Shown: piece after piece, positions 25,606 through 34,300 of the stretch
How the letters are laid out: each line of letters starts with the position of its first letter
Position numbering within the stretch: the stretch's first letter is position 1
Assembly: GCA_016720745.1 (NCBI GenBank)
Contig: JADKKA010000012.1
Span: 1 to 44,634 of the forward strand
DNA length: 44,634 bases
Direction of reading: 5' to 3'
Source of the DNA: Chitinophagaceae bacterium
Lineage (GTDB): Bacteria > Bacteroidota > Bacteroidia > Chitinophagales > Chitinophagaceae
Made by a program: the position numbers and the translations under genes
Notes under the pieces: generated by a model
Seen by the model: the letters and a program-made list of their open reading frames with translations, nothing else
The model's database searches: none
What the model was told of the DNA's origin: nothing

Positions 25606-26847
25606 GGTTCGGCTTTCTCTTTTCAAGTAATTCAATATTATAAAGTACGGCATTGGCATATGCCCCCAGGCTATCGTGCAGGTCTTTGGAAATACGCTCC
25701 TTTCCAATTTGATCTGTCTTTCGTTCTCCAACTGCTGCAACCTCCTGGCATATTTTCTTTTGTTGCGCTGGTTAATACCATAAGTAAGAAAAGCAATGAA
25801 ACCGATAGCAAGCAATGTCATGAACCACCATGACTTCCAGAATGGCGGCTGAATGATGATTCTTATCGACTTCAGGGGTATGGCATTTTTGTCAAACGAA
25901 CGGGAAGCATACACTTTGAAAGTATATTTTCCAGGAGCTAAACTATAACGCACCGTCTGCATATTATCATTCTGCAACCATTGATTATCCACCCCATCCA
26001 TTCTGTACTGATAAATATACTGATCAGGATTATGGTTCCCCATGGCCGTAAAATCAAATGAAAGTGCATTCCGGTTATACGGCAAACGAATACTTGAAAT
26101 ATTCCAATCGCCGGTATCAGCTATTGCCTTTTCGTTGTTTACCATCACTCCCGTCATCAGCAAACGAACACTGTCTTTTGAATCTCCGATAGAAGATGGG
26201 AAGAAACTATTAAATCCGTTGACACCCCCGAAATATAATTCACCATCGGCAGATTCGGCAACTACATTGGTATTAAATTCATTTTCCTGAAGGCCGTCCT
26301 GTTTCATTAAGTGTTGCAGCACCTTCCCATCTGCCATTTTAAATATTCCTTTATTAGTGCTGCACCAGATATGCCCTTCCTTATCAAAAGCCATCGCATA
26401 AATACATTCATCGGGCAGGCCGGTTTCCTTATTGAACTGCTGTAGGATTGTTCCGTTGGTATCTGTTACAAAAATTCCTTTGTTAGTACCAGCATAAATC
26501 TTCCCTTTTCTGTCGTTCAGGTAACACCTGATGCCACCTGTATTCTTAAAGGGAATTCTTTTAACAGTGCTGAAATCTTTTTCATCCAGAAAAACAAGTT
26601 CATCATTATAATGAATGACAAAATAGGGTTTGCTGTAAACGCCACTCATGATATACCCGTTGGCTGTAGGATACACATCAACTTTGCTGTTATTAAAATC
26701 CAGCCGGTAAATTTTTGTTTCAGATAAAACGACGGCTTTTTCCCTGTCCTGGTATAACAATTTGCAGAAATATCCAACTCCTGTGCTTCCCGCCTGAAGG
26801 TGGGAAATAAACGGCAAAAGGGTCAAGGTTTTTAAATCCCCGCTCAA
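25594..26847 (-). CDS. Histidine kinase, middle part: Reg_prop, Y_Y_Y, TM helix and DHp
   Basis: This part continues the periplasmic propeller (KIYAGTNKGIFV, HIWCSTNKGIFKMADGK blades). A Y_Y_Y domain follows (about residues 235-335, with YIYQYRMDGVDNQWLQNDN and APGKYTFKVYA), then a single membrane helix (WWFMTLLAIGFIAFLTYG). The HisKA_3 segment follows the helix. In the true frame it reads ERERISKDLHDSLGAYAN, with the phospho-acceptor His in LHDSLG, but a one-base loss at 25697-25703 hides it in this open frame. The visible ending SVFPKTCTIAWGHMP is out of frame. A base lost at 26893-26896 separates it from the previous part. Confidence 0.85.
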   Translation of the reverse strand: MSGDLKTLTLLPFISHLQAGSTGVGYFCKLLYQDREKAVVLSETKIYRLDFNNSKVDVYPTANGYIMSGVYSKPYFVIHYNDELVFLDEKDFSTVKRIPFKNTGGIRCYLNDRKGKIYAGTNKGIFVTDTNGTILQQFNKETGLPDECIYAMAFDKEGHIWCSTNKGIFKMADGKVLQHLMKQDGLQENEFNTNVVAESADGELYFGGVNGFNSFFPSSIGDSKDSVRLLMTGVMVNNEKAIADTGDWNISSIRLPYNRNALSFDFTAMGNHNPDQYIYQYRMDGVDNQWLQNDNMQTVRYSLAPGKYTFKVYASRSFDKNAIPLKSIRIIIQPPFWKSWWFMTLLAIGFIAFLTYGINQRNKRKYARRLQQLENERQIKLERSVFPKTCTIAWGHMPMPYFIILNYLKRESRTKTK

Positions 26848-27893
26848 CTTCCAAACAGCATTTGCGCGAAATGCAAAAATAAAATACTCGCCTTTTCATT
26901 TTTTAAAATCGTATTCGGACCCAGCGATTTGCCTGTACCTGAAGGGATTGGTATCTGCTTTATCAATTGCCGTGTTGTATCAAATATCAATATTCCGGTG
27001 GTAGCGGCTCCTGCCAATACCCTGTTTCTTTCTCTATCAGCAAGTAAAGCTATTATGAAGTTCTTTTCCTGGGACCCGGTGCTGTAATAGTTCAAAGGAT
27101 AATTCCTGGCAATTATTTTACGTATCCCTCCTGTAACCGTCCTTAAAAAAAGATTTCCGAAATTATCCTGCAGCATATCCTGAATGGTGGCACTAGCAGC
27201 AGGGGGTTCATTTTGATAATTTACGATTTCATATTTAAAATGACGAAATGATGTATCCGTTTCGTAAACTCTTTCGTTAATGGAAAGTAACATCCTGTTT
27301 TGCCACTGAAAAAGAACACACCTGCTGATTTCAGTTTGCTCCTCACCGTCAAGATGAATCTGTCGCTTTTGGCTTGTTACAGTATTTATTACCTGCAATG
27401 TACCCTTTGGATTATAAGTATAAAATAAAATTTCATGCTCATTGATTTGCCTTAGGAGAAAGTACGAAATATCCGGGTATACAGGCGATTGAAACAACAG
27501 CTCACCCTTTTTTAAATCCCAGGTGTATATCCTTTTATTGACAATCATAGCAACTTTACCGCCAATGATATTGTCGCTTAGCTTTGGATTGTAGGAGAAG
27601 TCCTTTTTATAATCCGGCAGTCCGGTTTTAAAAATGGACTGTAATTTGAAACTGCCGGCATTGATACCAATGATTTCAGCTGCTTCGGTATAAAAATAAA
27701 TAACGCCATCATTTTCCCCGATAAATTCTGAAGAAGTGGTGCAGATCTCTTTATAAGCGTATATCAGCGCAAACTTATTCCCTTTATCGTCATACCTGCT
27801 GATTCCATTCAGATGACTGACAAGTAAACTACCGTCTTTGCATTTGAAAAACCGGGAAAATTTATTATCAGGCAGTCCGGGCTGTATCGGCAC
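26844..27893 (-). CDS. Histidine kinase, periplasmic propeller part
   Basis: This part of 349 residues starts in frame with QPGLPDNKFSRFFKCKDGSLL and contains repeated sensor-propeller blades (GISRYDDKG, NLFLRTVTGGIRK, RVLAGAATTGILIFD). It is a pure beta-propeller region located outside the cytoplasmic membrane and probably senses a ligand. The last dozen residues (KASILFLHFAQMLFGS) are out of frame. Adding one A in the AAAA run gives KNEKGEYFIFAFRANAVWKLSG and joins the next part. No separate gene is implied. Confidence 0.8.
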   Translation of the reverse strand: MPIQPGLPDNKFSRFFKCKDGSLLVSHLNGISRYDDKGNKFALIYAYKEICTTSSEFIGENDGVIYFYTEAAEIIGINAGSFKLQSIFKTGLPDYKKDFSYNPKLSDNIIGGKVAMIVNKRIYTWDLKKGELLFQSPVYPDISYFLLRQINEHEILFYTYNPKGTLQVINTVTSQKRQIHLDGEEQTEISRCVLFQWQNRMLLSINERVYETDTSFRHFKYEIVNYQNEPPAASATIQDMLQDNFGNLFLRTVTGGIRKIIARNYPLNYYSTGSQEKNFIIALLADRERNRVLAGAATTGILIFDTTRQLIKQIPIPSGTGKSLGPNTILKNEKASILFLHFAQMLFGS

Positions 27894-28111
27894 AAATAAA
27901 AAATTTTACCATCAAAGCGCTGTAGGCCATTGGGGTAGGATAACCACCAGCAATTATTTTTATCAAAGGCCATGTCGTGGATGGTGCTTTGCAACAGCCC
28001 CTCATTTACATTGTAGCTGAAGCTGTTGAAGCGGCTGTATTGCTGCGCACATAATGGCCTGAAGAGCACCACAAGAAAAATAGATATTAATATCAGGCTG
28101 CGTTTGATCAA
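27809..28111 (-). CDS. Histidine kinase, N-terminus with signal peptide
   Basis: The true start of the kinase is the ATG at 28111. It gives a signal peptide (MIKRSLILISIFLVVLFRPLCAQQ) followed by the first propeller blade (NEGLLQSTIHDMAFDKNNCW and NGLQRFDGK). The frame breaks in the run of six T (minus strand; 27898-27903). One more T gives GKIFLFVPIQPGLPDNK and joins the following part. With four single-base losses restored, the distance from 28111 to 25110 becomes 3006 bp, an exact multiple of three. This supports one intact kinase gene. Confidence 0.85.
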   Translation of the reverse strand: MIKRSLILISIFLVVLFRPLCAQQYSRFNSFSYNVNEGLLQSTIHDMAFDKNNCWWLSYPNGLQRFDGKIFYLCRYSPDCLIINFPGFSNAKTVVYLSVI

Positions 28112-28279
28112 TCAGGTGCTTTTATGTATTCTTAAAATTACGGATTAGTTTTTTAAATGACATCTAATCCAAAAGGAGTATAGGCGAACGGGAAGGTTGA
28201 AAATATATTCGTTTCCCTAAACGCGGACTACTGGATGAAATCACCCCTACTACTATTCACTCTTTACTGTTTACGCCAA
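28112..28279. promoter_or_regulatory. Divergent intergenic region between kinase and CARDB/RHS operon
   Basis: These 168 bp separate the kinase start (28111, minus) and the start of the giant plus-strand gene (28280). They must hold both promoters. I find no exact TAnnTTTG on either strand; TACTGTTT (28266-28273) is the nearest plus-strand candidate. There is an imperfect inverted repeat GGATTAG / CTAATCC (28142-28148 and 28164-28170), which may be a regulator site. Confidence 0.45.
28142..28170. promoter_or_regulatory. Inverted repeat GGATTAG-(15)-CTAATCC, possible regulator site
   Basis: Perfect 7-bp arms lie 15 bp apart in the divergent region. Spacing of centres (about 22 bp, two helical turns) fits a dimeric regulator. 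Assignment to the adjacent NarL-type regulator is positional inference. Confidence 0.4.
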
Positions 28280-30135
28280 ATGCAAAAGAGCAAAATGTTT
28301 TTCCACCGAATCGGGTGGGCATTCATTCTATTTCTTTTAGCAGTCGACATTTCTACTGCCCAGGCCCCCAGGTATTAAAAGATATTAATCCTTATCTGAC
28401 ACTCTCTTCACAAACAACAGCAGGGTATAACTATAAAGGCTATAACGGGTTTGTTTATTATTCGGCAGACGATGGCACCAATGGATTTGAGTTATGGAGA
28501 ACTGATGGCACGGAGGTAAATACGGAACTGGTAAAAGACATCGTTACAGGTGCAGGTTCCTCCAGTCCACAGGCCTTTTTTGAAATGGGTGGTATCTTAT
28601 ATTTTTCTGCTATCAGTTCCGGTATAGGCAGGGAATTATGGAAGACCGATGGCACGGCTGCCGGTACAGTGCTGGTGAAAGATATCAATACCGGTTCGGC
28701 CAGTTCATCGCCGTCCAGCTTCACGGAGGTGAACGGGGTGCTGTATTTTACGGCTGTCACTTCCGCCAATGGCCTGGAGCTATGGAAAAGTGATGGTTCG
28801 GAAGCCGGTACGGTCCTGATCAAAGATATTCTGAGCGGCAGTACGAGTTCTTTTCCGCTGAATCTAACAAAAGCAGGAACCCTGCTCTATTTTACTGCAG
28901 ATGATGGAGTCAACGGAACGGAGATATGGGTATCCGATGGCAGTAGTACCGGAACCTTTATGCTGAAAGATATTATACCGGGGTTTTCAACTTCCAGTCC
29001 ATCCAATCTCACTCCTGTGGGCAATTATATCTATTTCAATGCCTCAGATGATAATACTATCGGGAACCCCGAGTTGTGGAGAACCGATGGCACGACAGCA
29101 GGAACGGTGCTGATAAAAGATATCGAACCGGGAATTGAGGGATCTGATCCTCAAAATCTGATCAACCTCAACGGCACGCTGTTTTTTACAGCTACCACAA
29201 TCAGCAATGGAACCGAATTATGGAAAACTGATGGTACGGAAGCGGGAACGGTGCTGGTAAAGGATATAAATGTGCTGGGTTCCGGCGGGGCTCCGTTTGG
29301 ATTGACCGTGATGGGCAATACGCTATACTTCTATGCCTTCACGGATGCCAATGGTTCAGAATTATGGAAAAGCGATGGCACAAATGCAGGTACCGTTCTG
29401 GTAAAGGATATTCAAGCAGGCCCGGGTTCCAGTGTGTCATCTGATTTAATGAACGTAAATGGCACCCTTTTCTTTACGGCCAACACCACTACTGAGGGAA
29501 ATGAATTATGGAAAAGTGATGGGACCACTGCGGGAACATTGCTGGTGCAGGATATCAATCCGGGTTCAGCCTCTTCTTCTCCTACCCGGATTACGGCGGT
29601 CAATGCTGATGTATATTTCAATGCCACACAGGGCGGCACTCAGTACCTGATGAAAACCACGGGTGGAGGTACCGGTGTTACCACGCTTAACAATACCGTG
29701 GTCAGTGGCGGAACCTTTGTCAGCTTTTTCGGGTTCGCGAATAAGCTGTTTTTCATGTATGATGGTTACAAACCCGGTATTCCTTCAACTGCCACAGGTC
29801 GTGAACCATGGGTAAGTGACGGTACCAATGCTGGCACCATGCTGGTAAAAGACATTAATACAGTGATCAGCGCAAACAATGCAAATCCCGCATCATATGC
29901 CAGTGCTGGTAATAACGTATATTTTGCTGCTACGAACTCCAGTAATGGAGTAGAACTTTGGAAAACAGACGGCACCGAAGCAGGGACCATTTTATTGAAA
30001 GATATTATTCCAGGCAGCAGCAGTTCCAGTCCGGCCAACCTTACCAATGTAAACGGCACCATATTTTTACAGCCAATGCTACAGGATTTGGTATTGAACT
30101 CTGGAAAACAGATGGAACAGCAGCAGGTACCGTGA
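28280..30135 (+). CDS. Giant CARDB surface protein, part 1: signal peptide and ELWxxDGT repeats
   Basis: The real start is the ATG at 28280 (or 28295), which gives a signal peptide MFFHRIGWAFILFLLAVDIS ending near TAQA. One C is missing from the run at 28365-28369; with it the frame continues AQAPQVLKDINP. From there the protein is a series of about 50-residue repeats, each with E-L-W-K/R-x-D-G-T-x-x-G-T and V-L-V-K-D-I, ten copies in this part. They probably form propeller-like surface domains. At 30064-30068 a base is lost from a T run, and the frame continues in the next part. Codon use is uniform across the joint. Confidence 0.85.
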
Positions 30136-31061
30136 TGGTAAAAGATATTCGTACAGGCTCATCATCTTCCAGCCCTACTTTACTAACGGCATCGGGTAGT
30201 ACTCTTTATTTTGTTGCCAATGATGGTACCACCGGAAATGAATTATGGAAGAGTGATGGTACTGTAGCAGGAACGGTATTAGTAAGTGATATTGTTGCCG
30301 GCACAGGCAGTCCTTCACCGGTACTGCTGACTGATGCAAACGGAACTTTATTTTTCCGTGCAACAGTGTCCGGCATTGGTTCCGAATTATGGAAGAGTGA
30401 TGGCACTGCTGCAGGTACGGTACTGGTAAAAGATATTTCGGCAGGTGCCGGCTCTCCGAATATTGATGAAATCGTTGCCTATAACGGAAAAGTATATTTT
30501 CCTGCAAATGATGGGGTGAATGGAGAGGAACCATGGGTAAGTGACGGGACAACCGCAGGCACCACTTTATTGTTGAACATTGCGCCTAACGGATCCTTTC
30601 CGAATTCCAATCCCAGAAATTTTGCTGTAGCAGAAGGTAAATTATATTTTACAGCCTTTACTGCAAGCACATCATTTGAGCCCTGGGTAAGCGATGGTAC
30701 AGGTGCCGGTACGTATATGATTACTGAAATTATTCCTGGCGGTAGCGGATCCACCCCAATAGGTTTTACTGGTATGAATGGTTTGGTATATTTCAACGCC
30801 GGTGCCTCAGGTACTGGCCGGGAGCTTTGGAAAACAGATGGAACTGCAGCAGGCACACAATTAGTAAAGGATATTAATACAGGTGCAGCCAATTCATCCC
30901 CGGAGCTGCTGACCGTTGTCAACAATACATTATTTTTCCGTGCCACTACAGCCAGTGAAGGTCTTGAATTTTTAGAAGCGATGGTACTGATATCGGAACA
31001 GTTGGTTATGATTTATTTCCCGGCTCAACCAATTCTTCTCCTGATAATTTCACCCCTTTAA
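29958..31061 (+). CDS. Giant CARDB surface protein, part 2: further ELWxxDGT repeats
   Basis: The true part runs from about 30066 (FFTANATGFGIELWKTDGT after repair) to 30973. It adds six more ELW/EPW-x-x-DGT repeats plus the start of a seventh, with the same spacing. The first 100 bp and the end after 30973 are out of frame. The seventh repeat continues as RSDGTDIGTVGYDLFPGS in the next frame after a base is added to the T run at 30969-30973. Seventeen repeats in total are seen in the whole protein. Confidence 0.8.
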   Translation: MENRRHRSRDHFIERYYSRQQQFQSGQPYQCKRHHIFTANATGFGIELWKTDGTAAGTVMVKDIRTGSSSSSPTLLTASGSTLYFVANDGTTGNELWKSDGTVAGTVLVSDIVAGTGSPSPVLLTDANGTLFFRATVSGIGSELWKSDGTAAGTVLVKDISAGAGSPNIDEIVAYNGKVYFPANDGVNGEEPWVSDGTTAGTTLLLNIAPNGSFPNSNPRNFAVAEGKLYFTAFTASTSFEPWVSDGTGAGTYMITEIIPGGSGSTPIGFTGMNGLVYFNAGASGTGRELWKTDGTAAGTQLVKDINTGAANSSPELLTVVNNTLFFRATTASEGLEFLEAMVLISEQLVMIYFPAQPILLLIISPL

Positions 31062-31336
31062 ATAGTAAACTTTTATTTGATGCCACCCATCCCACATTTG
31101 GGATAGAAATGTGGAAAGCTATCGCCTCCCCTTCGTCTTCATTTACAATCGTTGGAGATACGATACCTTGTGTATCAGGTATTGCTGTTTACAGGGCTTC
31201 CGGAATTGTAAACGACGGATTTACTTTTAACTGGACTTTACCGCTGGGTGGTGGTACCATTCTAAGTGCATCGGATTCAGTTGTCGAGATGGGATACAGC
31301 CGGCACCAGGGCGGTGCAGTTAGTGCTTTCAAATGA
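30974..31336 (+). CDS. Giant CARDB surface protein, part 3: end of repeats and first PKD-like module
   Basis: This short frame finishes the repeat series (FPGSTNSSPDNFTPLNSKLL, HPTFGIEMWKA). It begins a PKD/Ig-like module (SSFTIVGDTIPCVSG, then FTFNWTLPLGGGTILSASDS). Near 31285 the frame must shift again (one extra or two missing bases) to reach RWDTAGTRAVQLVLSNEAGS in the next part. It is one module of the same protein and not a separate gene. Confidence 0.75.
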   Translation, partial: RSDGTDIGTVGYDLFPGSTNSSPDNFTPLNSKLLFDATHPTFGIEMWKAIASPSSSFTIVGDTIPCVSGIAVYRASGIVNDGFTFNWTLPLGGGTILSASDSVVEMGYSRHQGGAVSAFK

Positions 31337-34300
31337 AGCCGGCAGTTCCGCTCCAAAACAAAGAAGCGTGGTCGTAAGCGGTACCCCACCCTCAAGGACT
31401 CCGGTAATTTTTAACTTTGCCCGCACCCTGAGTGTGGATTCTGTATTGCAAAGTGCATCTCTCCAATGGTTCCGAAATGATACCGTGATCAATGGTGCAA
31501 CCAACTCCTCCTATTATGCAGGCCTGGCAGGAAATTATACGCTGAAATATAAAAATGATTGCGGCTATGGCCCTCCCTCCAATGTTTTTAACTTTCCGGC
31601 AGATACCATTTCACAAACCATCATATTCCCACATACCGACACCATTACCCTGGCACCGGGCTTAAGGATCGCATTACCGGCCACTGCCAGTTCGGGTCTT
31701 CCGGTATTTTATCAGAAAATCAGCGGCCCCGGTAATGTAGTGAATGATTCGCTTCTGCTAACAGCGGTAGGCACCATTATCATCAAAGCCCTGCAACCCG
31801 GTGATGATTTATATAGTCCTGCATTGCCTGTTTACGACACGATCATCGTCAGGAAAGGAAATCAAATTATCAGTTTCGATTCTATTACGTCAAAAATTTA
31901 TCCGGTAGCGACTTTCCCATTGACGGCTACATCATCTGTTGGTCTGCCGGTTAGCTTTTCAATCATTTCAGGTGCTGCCACTATTTCCAACGGTAACCTG
32001 AACATAGCCGGGGCAGGCACTATTACCGTAAGAGCCACGCAAAGCGGAGATGCCAATTATAATGCAGCAATAGCTGTAGACAGAACCTTCTGTGTGGGTG
32101 TCAGAACGTTGACGGCCATCACAGGTATTACCTCTCCTTGTTTTGCCACCTACCGGTATAACACACAAAAAATTGCAGGAGCCAATTATGTATGGACATT
32201 AAGTGGCGGTGGTATACTGACAACAAACAATGATACCGCCTGGGTACAATGGCAAACAGCGGGAACACATACTTTAACGGTAAAAGCCAACAGTAGCTGT
32301 GACCCGGAGTATACCAACCTACAGCAACTTAATATTACCACTTCTAATAACACAACGATTGGCGCTGTTTCAGGTATGTTCCCTGTGGATGGAATTGTTG
32401 ATCAGCAGTTACCATTACGTTTATCCTGGCTACCCGGAATCAATAATGTGAATTATGATCTCTATGTCTGGGATTCCGCAGCAACAGAACCCTTAGTACC
32501 TTATGTATCCAACATATCCGATATAGCATACACCTTACCCAGAAACGCCCCCTTCCCTTATAACAAAACCTATAAATGGAAAGTGGTTGCTAAAAATCCC
32601 TGTGCCCAATTGGCAGGACCCATTCAGCATTTCAGACTGATCCCCTTACCTGATTTAGTGATCAGTGAATTGCTGGCACCGCCAACGGCCACATCTGGTC
32701 AAACGATCAGCATCAGCTGGAAAGTAACCAATATCGGCCCCGGAAAAACTTTGCCTGACCAGTCATGGGTAGATGGGATTTATTTTGCCTTAGATACTGT
32801 TCCCTACGTGAACTTAGCCAACCCAGTCCCTTTCCCATCATCCTGGAGCCAGTTAACTGCTGCCGGAAGACCATTATTAGTGGGAAAGAAAACCAGGCCC
32901 GCGGCACTCGACAGCGGACAGTTTTACACCAATAGTATTGACTTTACACTGCCACTGAGTTATAATTTTCCGGTGTATGTATATGGTATTGCCGCCAATA
33001 ACGGCGCTATTTACCGCATATTACAGGCCAGTAATGCGAATGATACCACCAGGGCTGCTAACCAGATAATCATAACAGAGCCCCCTGTTCCGGATCTGCG
33101 TGTTGATTCTATATTTACAACTGCCTCCATTTTTTCAGGCAGTACCATGAATGTTACTTACAAAGTAAAAAACTATGGTGTGCTAACTCCTGCAGGAGGC
33201 TATTGGGTGGATTCATTCTTTATATCCCAAAATCCGTTGTTTGACAGAAACCAGTGTATCCCGCTGAATGCACCAAAGACAAATGGTTCCTATTATCCTT
33301 TTGCACTTGGCGCATCGGCATCTAACAATGTTCAGTTGAATGCAGACAGCAGTGTCACAAAAAGTCAGCAGGTAGTCATTCCCAATTTCATTTTCGGCAC
33401 CTGGTTTATTTATGTAAAAACAAATGCAGGAACAACAAGTGGCAATTTTATTTACGAAGGGGCACTCAACAATAATAATGTCAATCAGGCATTACTGCAG
33501 ATTTATCTGACTCCAACCCCTAAACTGACTGTCAGCGCCCTCAACGTTCCTGTAACAACGGCCAGTACTACACAGCCGATCGGGGTCAACTGGACTATTA
33601 AAAATGATGGCTTCCGCGACAATATTGAGAAGAACAGGGGACACTATATCACCATGGGCACCTGTTTTGTACCCTGTAGCCCGCCAAGAGCAAATTGCGT
33701 GGCCACAATTGCTTCGGTCACCAGGGATAGTGTGGTATTCGGTGGCAGCTACTGGATAGACAGGGTTTATCTCAGTACAGACTCAACCGGATTAAACATT
33801 GCCAATGCCACTTTGGTAAAAGAAGTAAAGCATGGCACCGAAAATTCCGGAGTTTACCAGGATGCAGGCGGTCCGTTATTCAGTTTCGTTAGTTGTCCTG
33901 CTGCCGCCTTTGGTAATATAAATGTGGCAAACGAGATTAAACCCGGTGCTGACTATGCCAAAGCGGAAAACTTTACAATACCTTCTACTCTTCAGCCGGG
34001 CACTTACTATGTTTATGTTTATACCAATCCAACGAAAAAAGTATTCGAATATCCCGGTACTCCCCAGATCAGAAGAAGCAGTATACCCATCAGTATCCAG
34101 CGACCAGATGCCGTGGTATCTACTATTGATTGTCCGCCTACTGCCTCCGGCGGACAAACGATCCTGATTAATTACAATGTGCTGAATAATGGCCCCGGGG
34201 CTGTATTCAATCATCAGCGGAAGGACCGTTTGTATATCAGCAATAACCCAAGTTATGACGGCACGGCACAGTTACTCAGCACACAAACTTTTACAGAAAG